Part shown: piece after piece, positions 36,695 through 46,208 of the stretch | How positions within the stretch are numbered: position 1 is the first letter of the stretch | How the letters are laid out: each line of letters begins with the position of its first letter | Assembly (NCBI GenBank): GCA_965660675.1 | Contig: CBFIAU010000007.1 | Span: 75,948-139,947, forward strand | Length of the DNA stretch: 64,000 bases | DNA from: UBA12202 sp002691725 | Lineage (GTDB): Bacteria; Pseudomonadota; Alphaproteobacteria; Puniceispirillales; UBA1172 | Reading direction: 5' to 3' | Notes under the pieces: model-generated | What the model was told of the DNA's origin: nothing | What the model saw: the letters and a program-made list of their open reading frames with translations, nothing else | Database searches by the model: none | Program-made: the position numbers and the translations under genes

Positions 36695-37744
36695 ATGAAT
36701 AATACATTAACCACATTGACACTTACCGTAGCCGAGGACGCGACGCAAGATCGCATTGATCGTTGGCTATCGGAAACCTGCATGAAATTAAGTCAGGATG
36801 AGCATCAGCCAGATCAATCTGCTTATGCTGGATTATCGCGCTCACGGCTGAAAGCCTTGATCCTTGATGGCATGGTTAGCGCAAATGATAAGGTGATTAC
36901 CAATCCATCTGCCTCTATTCAGGCGGGGGCAACTTATATCATCACAATACCTGAAACGGTTTCAGCCACCCCAAAAGGGGAGGATATTCCGCTTAATATT
37001 CTCTTTGAAGATAGCCATATCATCATTATCAACAAACCTGCTGGAATGGTTGTTCACCCTGCCCCCGGGTCTATGCAAGGCACGCTAGTCAATGCGCTGA
37101 TTGCCCATTGCGGGGACAGTTTAACAGGCATAGGCGGAGAGCAACGACCAGGCATTGTCCACCGTCTGGACAAAGATACAAGCGGCGTCATGGTAGCGGC
37201 TAAAACTGCGGTCGCACATCAAAACCTGTCTAGCATGTTTGCCGCCCATGATCTGACCAGGCGTTATACCGCGCTGACATGGGGGATCATAAAAAGCCGT
37301 GAGCAAACGATAGATGCGCCAATTAACAGAAATAGCCGTGACCGCAAAAAAATGGCGGTTATGGCAAATGGCCGTCATGCTGTCACCCATGTTACCGTTA
37401 AGCGGATATTGCCGCCCTTGGCCTCAGTCGTGGAATGTCAGCTAGAAACTGGCCGCACCCATCAGATCCGTGTCCATATGGCACATATTGGCCATGGGAT
37501 TATTGGTGATCCTACTTATGGCCGGGCTATGCGCTCAGGCCAGATGCCAGACAATGCCCTGCGTGAGGTGTTGAGTTATCTGCGCGCTTTCCCACGGCAG
37601 GCATTACATGCCAGCCATTTAGGCTTTGATCATCCTGTCACAAGGCAGCCGATGGAGTTTGATACTGATCTGCCTGATGATATGGCTAATGTGATGCAAG
37701 GGCTAGAGAACCGCATTACCGATCGTGGCAGGCTAGAGCAATAG
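36695..37744 (+). CDS. rluD: 23S rRNA pseudouridine synthase, RluD/RluA family
   Basis: A 349-aa protein with an N-terminal S4 RNA-binding domain and a pseudouridine synthase domain; HRLDKDTSG contains catalytic Asp159, followed by RRYTALTWG and the GRTHQIRVHMAHIGHGIIGDPTYG signature. It probably modifies helix 69 of 23S rRNA. The only plausible ATG has no ribosome-binding site; its upstream 10 bp carry the (reverse-strand) ribosome-binding site of the divergent gene. Confidence 0.92.
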   Translation: MNNTLTTLTLTVAEDATQDRIDRWLSETCMKLSQDEHQPDQSAYAGLSRSRLKALILDGMVSANDKVITNPSASIQAGATYIITIPETVSATPKGEDIPLNILFEDSHIIIINKPAGMVVHPAPGSMQGTLVNALIAHCGDSLTGIGGEQRPGIVHRLDKDTSGVMVAAKTAVAHQNLSSMFAAHDLTRRYTALTWGIIKSREQTIDAPINRNSRDRKKMAVMANGRHAVTHVTVKRILPPLASVVECQLETGRTHQIRVHMAHIGHGIIGDPTYGRAMRSGQMPDNALREVLSYLRAFPRQALHASHLGFDHPVTRQPMEFDTDLPDDMANVMQGLENRITDRGRLEQ

Positions 37745-37757
37745 CATATCGCCTTTC

Positions 37758-37781
37758 TTCTTGACCAATTTCTTGACCAAT
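37758..37781 (+). repeat. two 12-bp direct repeats upstream of rpoH
   Basis: TTCTTGACCAAT occurs twice head to tail. Each copy contains CTTGACC, a candidate -35 element. Downstream, TCACATTTT (from about 37794) could serve the second copy as a weak -10 of either sigma70 or sigma32 type; I cannot decide which. Confidence 0.5.
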
Positions 37782-37857
37782 ATGGACAAAAAGTCACATT
37801 TTTGCCGCCTTTACATCCGATAATAAAGCACCCATATAATCATGGAGAGGTTATGCT

Positions 37858-38757
37858 ATGGCAGAAAAAAAATTACCATCTGTGATCGGGAATCTGACAC
37901 CCGAAGGCAATCTGTCACGCTATCTTGATGAGATTAAGCGATTTCCGATGCTATCGGCAGAGGATGAATATACCTTAGCCAAAAACTGGAAAGAAAATGA
38001 TAATTTAGAGGCGGCGCATAAACTGGTTACAAGCCATTTGCGGCTTGTTGCTAAGATCGCTATGGGATATCGCGGCTATGGCCTGCCGATGGGGGAATTG
38101 ATTGCTGAGGGCAATCTGGGCATGATGCATGCGGTGAAACGGTTTGAGCCAGAAAAAGGCTTTCGGTTATCGACCTATGCGATGTGGTGGATCAGAGCCA
38201 GTATTCAAGAATATATCTTGCGCTCATGGTCACTTGTCAAAATTGGCACGACCGCAGCACAAAAAAAACTGTTCTTCAATTTGCGCCGCATCAAGGGTGA
38301 GATTAAAGCCATTGATGATGGCGATATGAGACCTGAACAAGTGACAGAAATTGCTCAACAACTGGATGTTCCTGAAATGGAAGTGATCAATATGAACCGC
38401 CGTCTGGGGTCAGGTGATCATTCTCTCAATGCCTCGGTTGGCGGTGATGGTGAGATTACGGAATGGCAAGACTGGCTAGAAGATGGAAGCGACAACCAAG
38501 AGGTCACCTTTGCGGAAGCCGAGGAATATGACAACAGACGACAATTGCTGGTGGCGGCGATGGATGAATTGAATGATCGCGAAGTGGAGATTATTAAGGC
38601 GCGGCGGCTATCTGATACGCCGCTTACGCTCGAAGAATTATCACAACGGTTTGGAGTCAGCCGTGAACGTATCCGTCAGATCGAAAGCCGCGCCTTTGAA
38701 AAGCTCCAGATATCCGTTCGTGATCGCGCTATCGAAACCAACTTAATCGAACAATAA
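37858..38757 (+). CDS. rpoH: heat-shock sigma factor sigma-32
   Basis: A 299-aa group 3 sigma factor directing heat-shock transcription. Region 2 (YAMWWIRASIQEYILRSWSL) is followed by the RpoH box QKKLFFNLRR (135-144), which is specific to RpoH and separates it from RpoD. Region 4 (LTLEELSQRFGVSRERIRQIE) reads the -35. GGAGAGG precedes the ATG. FtsH, encoded at 44.2-46.2 kb, is the protease that degrades RpoH in E. coli. Confidence 0.97.
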   Translation: MAEKKLPSVIGNLTPEGNLSRYLDEIKRFPMLSAEDEYTLAKNWKENDNLEAAHKLVTSHLRLVAKIAMGYRGYGLPMGELIAEGNLGMMHAVKRFEPEKGFRLSTYAMWWIRASIQEYILRSWSLVKIGTTAAQKKLFFNLRRIKGEIKAIDDGDMRPEQVTEIAQQLDVPEMEVINMNRRLGSGDHSLNASVGGDGEITEWQDWLEDGSDNQEVTFAEAEEYDNRRQLLVAAMDELNDREVEIIKARRLSDTPLTLEELSQRFGVSRERIRQIESRAFEKLQISVRDRAIETNLIEQ

Positions 38758-38843
38758 TCATGCTCTGATAATATAGGTCTGGTTAAGAAGCTGATTGGGA
38801 TTTGCTTATCATTTTGGTCGATAGACATAATACGGATCAAGAC

Positions 38844-38892
38844 TAGCAATATTAAATTCAGGATTAGCAATATTAAATTCAGGATTAGCAAT
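38844..38892 (+). repeat. 21-bp tandem repeat between rpoH and purA, 2.3 copies
   Basis: Two exact 21-bp copies begin at 38844 and 38865 with TAGCAATATT, followed by a third partial copy at 38886. It lies in the 161-bp gap between the convergent rpoH and purA stops; nothing else is recognisable there. Confidence 0.8.
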
Positions 38893-38918
38893 GACTAAGG
38901 CAAGGCCGGGTTTCTATA

Positions 38919-40211
38919 TCAGCCTTCAAACGGATCATGCACCAGAATAGTATCATTGCGTTCAGGGCTGGTTGAAACGCTAGCGACAGGAATGCCAGTC
39001 AGCTCCTCCAGACGCTTGATATATTTAACGGCTTGCGGAGGCAAATCAGCCCATGAACGGGCGCCCCGTGTCGTCCCCTCCCAGCCTTGCATAATCTCAT
39101 AAACAGGCTCTAGCCGATCCTGATCAACAGTGGCGACAGGAAAGCGGTCAATTATCTGCCCATCCAATTTATATGCGGTGCAAATCTTAATTTCATCAAA
39201 GCCATCAAGCACATCCAGTTTTGTTAATGCCATGCCTGAAATACCAGTGATTTTTCCTGCCTGCCGAACCATCACTGCATCAAACCAGCCACATCGCCGC
39301 TTGCGGCCAGTGACAGTACCAAACTCATGCCCTCGCTCACCTAGCAATATGCCCTCCGGCCCCTCATCTTCGGTCGGGAAAGGCCCTGATCCAACTCGTG
39401 TTGTATAGGCTTTGGTGATGCCCAGAACATAACCGATCGTGGTGACGCCAACACCAGCACCAGTCGCGGCTTGACCAGCAACCGTATTAGAGGATGTAAC
39501 AAAAGGATAAGTGCCATGATCAATATCTAGCATAACGCCTTGTGCGCCTTCATAGAGAATACGCTTGTTATCTCGTCTCGCATCATCCAGCACCGCCCAT
39601 GCCTCACCCAGAAACGGCATGATACGATCACGCAGGCTGTTAATACTATCAATGATTGGCTCAGCTTCCATCGGCTCTTCGCCAGCACCTTTCAGGAACA
39701 GATTATGATGTGCCAGCAACAGCCGAACCTTTTCCGCCATTGCGGATGGATCAACAATATCAGCCAAACGCAGCCCACGGCGAGCAACTTTATCCTCATA
39801 AGCCGGGCCAATACCGCGCCCTGTTGTGCCAATTTTTGCTTTAGCGGCAATGGCCTCACGCACCTGATCAACGCGCTGATGAACAGGCAAGATCATGGAT
39901 GCAGAATATGAAATGAGCAGATTATCAGGCGAGATAGCAACATTCTGGGAAAGCAACTTATCCATTTCTGTGATCAATGCATTGGGATCAATAACAACAC
40001 CATTACCAATGACAGACATTTTACCTGACCGCACTATCCCCGACGGCAACAAGCTAAGCTTATATTCAACCCCATCAATAACCAGCGTATGACCAGCGTT
40101 ATGGCCGCCCTGAAATCGGACAATCACATCAGCGCGTTCAGATAGCCAGTCGACAATCTTACCTTTACCTTCATCGCCCCATTGTGAGCCGATTACCACT
40201 ACATTAGTCAT
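38919..40211 (-). CDS. purA: adenylosuccinate synthetase
   Basis: A 430-aa GTP-dependent enzyme converting IMP and aspartate to adenylosuccinate in AMP synthesis. It begins with the GSQWGDEGKGKIVDWL P-loop and shows QGGHNAGHT, GTTGRGIGPAYEDK and the C-terminal PVASVSTSPERN. AGGTG precedes the ATG. It follows hisZ by 10 bp on the same strand. Confidence 0.97.
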   Translation of the reverse strand: MTNVVVIGSQWGDEGKGKIVDWLSERADVIVRFQGGHNAGHTLVIDGVEYKLSLLPSGIVRSGKMSVIGNGVVIDPNALITEMDKLLSQNVAISPDNLLISYSASMILPVHQRVDQVREAIAAKAKIGTTGRGIGPAYEDKVARRGLRLADIVDPSAMAEKVRLLLAHHNLFLKGAGEEPMEAEPIIDSINSLRDRIMPFLGEAWAVLDDARRDNKRILYEGAQGVMLDIDHGTYPFVTSSNTVAGQAATGAGVGVTTIGYVLGITKAYTTRVGSGPFPTEDEGPEGILLGERGHEFGTVTGRKRRCGWFDAVMVRQAGKITGISGMALTKLDVLDGFDEIKICTAYKLDGQIIDRFPVATVDQDRLEPVYEIMQGWEGTTRGARSWADLPPQAVKYIKRLEELTGIPVASVSTSPERNDTILVHDPFEG

Positions 40212-40221
40212 AATTCACCTG

Positions 40222-41400
40222 TCAAATTGTTGTAATGCCTTGCGAAGAATAGATATGTGTTGCGCCGCATGTTTTGGCTTCTTCCAGACATGCAGCATGA
40301 TCATTGGGGTCAGCGTCGCCGATTGTGATATGATAGCCTTCTCTGGTCAAGGCGACCATAATATCTAACCCCTGATCTTTTTTCAGATAGAGTTTATCAG
40401 GTTGCGGCAAGGCTGGTGCGGCTTGCAGCAGACGTTCCAAATATAGGGTAACGCCAGTAGATACTTCTGTCGCCGCGCCTTGTGGAGACAGCGTTTGATA
40501 GCGGCCGCCACGACCAAGCTCACCGCGTACACCTGACGCTAAAATTGAATATCCAATGCCTTGATGATAATCAAATCCACGGCGTTCCAACGGGTCTATG
40601 GTAACCGACACATAAGGCGCAGACGCCGATATCAAAGCCGCTAAATCGACCAGATCATTAAGCATGTCCTGGGCTGATGGTGATATGGATTTATCTAACC
40701 GATCAATATGCGCTTTCATCTCAGACACGGCGTTAAGCGGCATTTCCAATAAGGCCTTGATAAGTGATGCTTGCGGGTGGTTAAGGCCGCCTGCCGCCTG
40801 GCTGTCTTTGATGCTAACCGCATGACGCAGAGCCAGCGCCGTTTGCGTGTCGCTATCATCATCGTGCAAAATCACATCCAGCAAGCGCGGCACATTAAGA
40901 TCAATAGATAGTGAAGTGATGCCAGCTTGATAGAGGCTTTCTAGCGCCATTACCGCGACTTCGGCATCATGCTTTATCGTTGATGCGCCGATCAGTTCAG
41001 CGCCAATCTGAACAAGCTGACGTTCAGGATTGACCGGGTCTGGATTAATCCGCATGACTTGCCCTGTATAGGATAGCCGTAAAGGCCGTGGCTGATGCGC
41101 CAGACGGCTGCTGGCGATACGGGCAATCTGCGCTGTCATATCAGACCGGAGGGCAAGCATTCGGCGTGTCACCGGGTCCATTAAGCGAAACGTGTTATCA
41201 GCCAGAGCCGCGCCCGGCCCGGCGGCAAGTAAACTATCCTCATATTCGACCAATGGCGGGCTAACATCGGCACATCCAAAACGCGCGAAACTATCCATAA
41301 TCGCATTAATAATATAACGCCGCTTAGACGTTTCAGCGGGAAGAATATCACCCAATCCATTAGGAAGGAGCTGCGCGTGAGATGTATTATTACTGACCAT
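40222..41400 (-). CDS. hisZ: ATP phosphoribosyltransferase regulatory subunit HisZ
   Basis: A 392-aa HisRS-like protein that lacks tRNA charging function and acts as regulatory partner of a short HisG in histidine synthesis. Class II synthetase-like motifs are visible (LLPNGLGDILPAET, LALRSDMTAQIAR, RRGFDYHQGIGYSI, GRGGRYQTL). Length and lack of an anticodon-binding domain favour HisZ over HisS. Its presence implies a short-form hisG elsewhere. purA lies 10 bp downstream. Confidence 0.88.
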   Translation of the reverse strand: MVSNNTSHAQLLPNGLGDILPAETSKRRYIINAIMDSFARFGCADVSPPLVEYEDSLLAAGPGAALADNTFRLMDPVTRRMLALRSDMTAQIARIASSRLAHQPRPLRLSYTGQVMRINPDPVNPERQLVQIGAELIGASTIKHDAEVAVMALESLYQAGITSLSIDLNVPRLLDVILHDDDSDTQTALALRHAVSIKDSQAAGGLNHPQASLIKALLEMPLNAVSEMKAHIDRLDKSISPSAQDMLNDLVDLAALISASAPYVSVTIDPLERRGFDYHQGIGYSILASGVRGELGRGGRYQTLSPQGAATEVSTGVTLYLERLLQAAPALPQPDKLYLKKDQGLDIMVALTREGYHITIGDADPNDHAACLEEAKTCGATHIYSSQGITTI

Positions 41401-41444
41401 TAATATCGCCCAGATATCTTAGTACTTGGAAATCTTAAAATATT

Positions 41445-41490
41445 AATCTTAATACTTGGTAATCTTAATACTTGGTAATCTTAATACGTG
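41445..41490 (-). repeat. 16-bp tandem repeat upstream of hisZ, three copies
   Basis: AATCTTAATACTTGGT occurs at 41445 and 41461, with a third copy at 41477 that diverges at its end (AATCTTAATACGTG). A decayed copy precedes it near 41420. It fills the 184-bp gap between glmM and hisZ, so it may overlap the hisZ promoter. Confidence 0.8.
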
Positions 41491-41584
41491 AAAACTAAAT
41501 ATTAGGATATTCTGCTTTTTTCTGCCTGTTTGTCCATATGGACTACCCCAGACAAGGGTTTACCGCAACGGTTTTCCGCATGTC

Positions 41585-42961
41585 TTATGCTGATACGGCG
41601 TTAAGCGTATTTGTTATCACCGCCTCAAGTTGATTTGCCCATTCCTGCATATCACTTTTATCTTCTGCCTCAACCATGATCCGCAACAGTGGCTCAGTGC
41701 CAGATGGACGCACGACAACTCGCCCCGACGCCCCAAGCGCATCTTGAGCTGTCTGAATGGCCTCTTTAATGGCTTTATCTTCCAGTGTTTTTGTTATATC
41801 AGGGCGGCGCATAGCCCTAATATTCAACAATATTTGCGGCGTTTCGGTAAATTTCTGTAACGCCTGACTTGCTGGCTTATCTGCCATCATCAGCGCCGAT
41901 AACATGACCAAACCAGTCATTAAACCATCACCAGAAGTGGCAACATCTGTCATCAAGACATGACCAGATGGTTCACCCCCAAGATTAAGATCATGCTGCC
42001 GCATCGCATCAAGAATATAGCGGTCACCAACCTTTGTCCGCATCAATTCAATATCGCTTTCCGCCAAATACCGGCCTAACCCATGATTAGTCATCAAGGT
42101 ACCAACAACCGTATTGCCTTTCAGCGTGTTGTTGCGCCGCATCATGTCAGCAATGACAGCAAGACATTGATCCCCATTAATCAACTGGCCTTTCTCATCA
42201 GCCATGATCAGCCGATCTGCATCACCATCAAGCGCAAGTCCAATATCCGCCTGATGCGTCACCACCGCCTCAGCCATGGTCATGGGATGAACAGCACCGC
42301 AATTATGATTAATATTGAAGCCATCAGGACTAATGGCAATGGGAATAACCTCAGCCCCCATTTCAAACAACACATCAGGCGCGGCCCGATAAGCCGCCCC
42401 ATTCGCACAATCAACAACTACCTTCAAATTACTAAAGCGCTGATTTCGCGGCACCGCACCCTTGACCTGTTCAATATAGCGGCCTAGCCCGTCTTGCATG
42501 CGCTTGGCGCGGCCTAAATCCGCCGCCGCCGCCAGCACAATATGCTCATCCATGATGCTGGCAATTTGATCTTCGGTGGTATCTGGCAATTTATACCCAT
42601 CAGGGCCAAACAGCTTTATACCATTGTCATGATGCGGATTATGGCTGGCCGAAATCATAACCCCCAAATCAGCGCGAAGCGAGCGCGTCAGATTGGCAAC
42701 AGCAGGCGTTGGTAATGGCCCTAAAAGCCGCGTATCCATGCCGATAGATGCAAATCCAGCTTGCAATGCCGCCTCAACCATATAGCCAGATAATCGCGTG
42801 TCTTTGCCAATCACAACCAAAGGACGCTGGCGGCTCGAGCTGTGTTTCTGTGACATGAAAAAGCGTCCGGCGGCTAAGGCCAAGCGAACAATATTTTCTG
42901 CTGTCATGGGGCCTGTATTAATGGCGGCGCGCACCCCATCAGTGCCAAAATAACGTGTCAC
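41585..42961 (-). CDS. glmM: phosphoglucosamine mutase GlmM
   Basis: A 458-aa mutase that converts GlcN-6-P to GlcN-1-P for UDP-GlcNAc synthesis. The catalytic phosphoserine is Ser106 in ISASHNP; the metal-binding DGDADR and the C-terminal VRPSGTEPLLR are present. GTG start with AAGGAG eight bases upstream. It feeds the mur genes at the other end of the window. Confidence 0.96.
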   Translation of the reverse strand: MTRYFGTDGVRAAINTGPMTAENIVRLALAAGRFFMSQKHSSSRQRPLVVIGKDTRLSGYMVEAALQAGFASIGMDTRLLGPLPTPAVANLTRSLRADLGVMISASHNPHHDNGIKLFGPDGYKLPDTTEDQIASIMDEHIVLAAAADLGRAKRMQDGLGRYIEQVKGAVPRNQRFSNLKVVVDCANGAAYRAAPDVLFEMGAEVIPIAISPDGFNINHNCGAVHPMTMAEAVVTHQADIGLALDGDADRLIMADEKGQLINGDQCLAVIADMMRRNNTLKGNTVVGTLMTNHGLGRYLAESDIELMRTKVGDRYILDAMRQHDLNLGGEPSGHVLMTDVATSGDGLMTGLVMLSALMMADKPASQALQKFTETPQILLNIRAMRRPDITKTLEDKAIKEAIQTAQDALGASGRVVVRPSGTEPLLRIMVEAEDKSDMQEWANQLEAVITNTLNAVSA

Positions 42962-43026
42962 GGCACATTCTCCTTATGTTTCACCCAAGCTTACCATGTC
43001 GTTTATGTTTTGCCCATATTTGACAG

Positions 43027-44211
43027 CTAGCTTATGCCATCTTTATTAGCTTCAGCTAAATCAGCTTCACCGAAACGAACGGCTTTCGCCAGCGCCAAGG
43101 CTTGCCGCGTTTCAGGGACATCATGGACACGCATCATCTGAACCCCTTGAGCATAGCCACATGTTGCCAGCGCCAATGACCCCGGCAGCCTATCTTTAGC
43201 CCCTTCACCGTTTGAGAAATGAGCAATTGATGATTTTCGACTAGCCCCCAGCAAAAGCGGAACACCTAGCCCATGAAACATCGAAAGCCATGCCATCAGC
43301 ACCATATTATGCTGCGGAGTCTTGCCAAAGCCAAAGCCAATATCAACCGCGATATTTTGTTTATTAATGCCCTTGCTGACCGCCATATTGATCCGCTGTT
43401 CCAGCCAATCATAGACATCCGCCGCAACAAAATCATAGTGCGGCTGTTTTTGCATCGTCCCCGGCTCACCTTGCATATGCATAATGATCACCGGCGCATC
43501 AATGCGGGCTATCAGGTCTGCTGATCCTTGAGCGCGCAGGCCGCCAACATCATTGATCAGCGTTGCCCCTTGTGCCATCGCCTGCTCCATGACGCTGGTA
43601 TGGCGAGTATCCGCAGACACACAATACCCGGCTTTGGCAAGAGCATTGATAACAGGGAGAATGCGCCGACATTCTTCTGCTTCGGGTACAGTTTCAGCAC
43701 CCGGGCGAGTGGATTCGCCGCCAATATCAAGTATGCTTGCCCCTGCTTCCGCCATCGCTATGCCTGATCTGATCGCAATATCTGATTGAATATGATCACC
43801 GCCATCAGAAAAACTGTCAGGGGTCACATTAATAATTCCCATAATATGCGGGCTATGCTGGTTCGTCATGGCAAGATTGGCAAAATCATCTCGTGGGGCG
43901 GTAAACTGCTCAAGCATGTGCTGAGCTAGCGCCAAGGCATCAGCACCTGTTGCCTTGGCAGAAGCGATCAACGCCTGAACTGACATCCGCGAGACGCTGA
44001 ACCCTGCCGCTGTTTTGGTCAACACATCACATGCGCTAAAACCAAGCCCTGTTCCAGCAAGGGACAGAACATCGTTGTCATATTCAGGGTTATGCTCATA
44101 TTGGCAAGGGGTTAGATGAACTGGCCGAAGCCAGTTTCTGTCTTGGCCATTGCTACATCGGTGATCGCCAGCAAATAGAGGCAATGCCAGAGATGCCGTC
44201 CGCGTGATCAT
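43027..44211 (-). CDS. folP: dihydropteroate synthase FolP with N-terminal extension
   Basis: A 394-aa folate enzyme joining p-aminobenzoate to the pterin. The TIM-barrel starts near residue 120 with MGIINVTPDSFSDGG, then DIGGESTRPGA, INDVGGLRA, HMQGEPGTMQ, DIGFGFGKT and GASRKSSIA. The first ~118 residues are an extra domain seen, in my recollection, in other alphaproteobacterial FolP proteins. The ribosome-binding site is weak. It follows ftsH after 24 bp. Confidence 0.93.
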   Translation of the reverse strand: MITRTASLALPLFAGDHRCSNGQDRNWLRPVHLTPCQYEHNPEYDNDVLSLAGTGLGFSACDVLTKTAAGFSVSRMSVQALIASAKATGADALALAQHMLEQFTAPRDDFANLAMTNQHSPHIMGIINVTPDSFSDGGDHIQSDIAIRSGIAMAEAGASILDIGGESTRPGAETVPEAEECRRILPVINALAKAGYCVSADTRHTSVMEQAMAQGATLINDVGGLRAQGSADLIARIDAPVIIMHMQGEPGTMQKQPHYDFVAADVYDWLEQRINMAVSKGINKQNIAVDIGFGFGKTPQHNMVLMAWLSMFHGLGVPLLLGASRKSSIAHFSNGEGAKDRLPGSLALATCGYAQGVQMMRVHDVPETRQALALAKAVRFGEADLAEANKDGIS

Positions 44212-44235
44212 CGCTATACCGCCTGAACCAGGTGA

Positions 44236-46170
44236 TCAGACGACCTGATCACCAGATGCCTCACCCTTGGGTTTACTGGCTGGCTTTCTGCGACTACCGG
44301 GGATACCTGTTCGGGTTTTTGAACGCGGCGTTTCGGGCGTCTCATCGGTATCCGTGCTTCTCACAATCGTTCCGCCTTCGGCAATGATTTTAATCTCATC
44401 TCCGGACAGGGTTTCATATTCGAGCAGGGCTAGGGCAATATTTTCCAGCTCATTCGAAAATTCCTTCAACTGCTTTTTAGCATCAGAATACGCGCTATCG
44501 ACAATCTGTCTAATCTCACCATCAATGGCAGATGCGGTGGCATCGGATACATTCTTTTGCTGTGATACTGAGCGTCCCAGAAATACCTCTTGCTCATCCG
44601 CAGAATAGGCCAGAAATCCTAGTTTTTCGGACAATCCCCATTCAGTCACCATGCGGCGCGCGACATCTGATACCATCCGAATGTCACTCGATGCACCTGT
44701 TGTGACCTTATCAGCACCAAAGATCATTTCTTCGGCAATACGGCCACCGCAAGCCACTCTCAAATCGGCATAAAGTCGGTCTTTAGCCATGGATACGCGG
44801 TCGCCTTCAGGCAGTCGCATGACCATGCCTAATGCGCGTCCACGTGGGATAATGGTGGCTTTATGAATAGGATCAGAAGCTGGCTGATGCAACGCAATGA
44901 CGGCATGGCCAGCTTCATGATAAGCGGTAAGCTTTTTCTCCTCATCTGTCATCACCATAGAGCGCCGTTCAGCACCCATCATGACCTTATCCTTAGCTTC
45001 TTCAAACTCTGCCATGGAAACAGTACGGCGATTTTTACGCGCTGCTTGCAAGGCCGCCTCATTAACTAGGTTAGCCAGATCAGCACCAGAAAATCCGGGC
45101 GTGCCACGCGCAATCACTCTCGGTTCAACATCATTTGCCAATGGCACTTTACGCATATGGACTTTAAGGATTTTCTCACGCCCAAGAACATCAGGATTAG
45201 GCACAACAACCTGACGATCAAAACGTCCGGGGCGAAGCAATGCCGGATCAAGAACGTCAGGTCTGTTTGTAGCCGCAATAAGGATAACCCCCTCATTAGC
45301 CTCAAAGCCATCCATTTCAACAAGCATCTGGTTTAAGGTCTGCTCGCGCTCATCATTACCGCCGCCAAGGCCTGCCCCACGGTGGCGTCCAACAGCATCA
45401 ATCTCATCAATGAAGATGATACATGGCGCATTCTTTTTACCCTGTTCAAACATATCACGGACACGGCTAGCACCAACACCAACAAACATTTCCACAAAAT
45501 CAGAACCTGAAATGGTGAAGAAAGGCACATTAGCCTCACCAGCAATGGCTTTCGCTAACAGGGTTTTACCTGTACCGGGAGGGCCAACCAGCAAAACGCC
45601 TTTAGGAATTTTGCCGCCTAAACGCTGAAACCGTGATGGATCACGCAGAAACTCAACCACTTCTTCAAGTTCGGTTTTTGCCTCATCAATGCCGGCAACA
45701 TCATCAAAAGTTACCCGTCCATGATGTTCGGTAAGCAATTTAGCCCTTGATTTACCGAAACCCATAGCGCCATTTCTGCCGCCGCCTTGCATTTGACGCA
45801 TGAAGAAAATCCACACACCAATAAACAGCAACATAGGAAACCAGCTTAACAGCAATGAAAATAAGCCCGGTGAATTGCTGGTATCAGGACGCGCCACAAT
45901 GCGGACGTTATTCGCCTGCAACGTGTCGATGATATTACTATCATCAGGCATATAACTGGAAATGGGAATATTGTTGTTGGTCACACCACGCAGATTTTTA
46001 CCCTCAATGGTGACTTCACGCATATCACCAGATTCAACCTGTGCCACAAAATCAGAAAACGGAATGCTCGCCGAGCGTGAGGATGTCCCCGGCTGAAACA
46101 TATTGAATAAAGACAGCATCACCACGCCAATGATGACCCATAAAACAATATTTCGCGTCATATTATTCAC
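44236..46170 (-). CDS. ftsH: ATP-dependent membrane zinc protease FtsH
   Basis: A 644-aa AAA+ protease with two N-terminal membrane segments flanking a periplasmic domain. Walker A GPPGTGKT is at 196-203, Walker B IIFIDEIDAVG follows, and the zinc site HEAGH is at 418-422. Known substrates in relatives include LpxC and RpoH, both encoded here. GTG start with AAGG upstream; an in-frame ATG three codons on is a weaker choice. Confidence 0.97.
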   Translation of the reverse strand: MNNMTRNIVLWVIIGVVMLSLFNMFQPGTSSRSASIPFSDFVAQVESGDMREVTIEGKNLRGVTNNNIPISSYMPDDSNIIDTLQANNVRIVARPDTSNSPGLFSLLLSWFPMLLFIGVWIFFMRQMQGGGRNGAMGFGKSRAKLLTEHHGRVTFDDVAGIDEAKTELEEVVEFLRDPSRFQRLGGKIPKGVLLVGPPGTGKTLLAKAIAGEANVPFFTISGSDFVEMFVGVGASRVRDMFEQGKKNAPCIIFIDEIDAVGRHRGAGLGGGNDEREQTLNQMLVEMDGFEANEGVILIAATNRPDVLDPALLRPGRFDRQVVVPNPDVLGREKILKVHMRKVPLANDVEPRVIARGTPGFSGADLANLVNEAALQAARKNRRTVSMAEFEEAKDKVMMGAERRSMVMTDEEKKLTAYHEAGHAVIALHQPASDPIHKATIIPRGRALGMVMRLPEGDRVSMAKDRLYADLRVACGGRIAEEMIFGADKVTTGASSDIRMVSDVARRMVTEWGLSEKLGFLAYSADEQEVFLGRSVSQQKNVSDATASAIDGEIRQIVDSAYSDAKKQLKEFSNELENIALALLEYETLSGDEIKIIAEGGTIVRSTDTDETPETPRSKTRTGIPGSRRKPASKPKGEASGDQVV

Positions 46171-46208
46171 TTGAACAGCCTTTCCGTTATCTCTTTTGCA
46201 TCATGCCG

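Noticed and set aside
37770..37802. Heat-shock (sigma32) promoter before rpoH
   Set aside because: CTTGAC...CACATTT fits only loosely and the spacing is ambiguous because the motif is duplicated; kept only as a note on the repeat.
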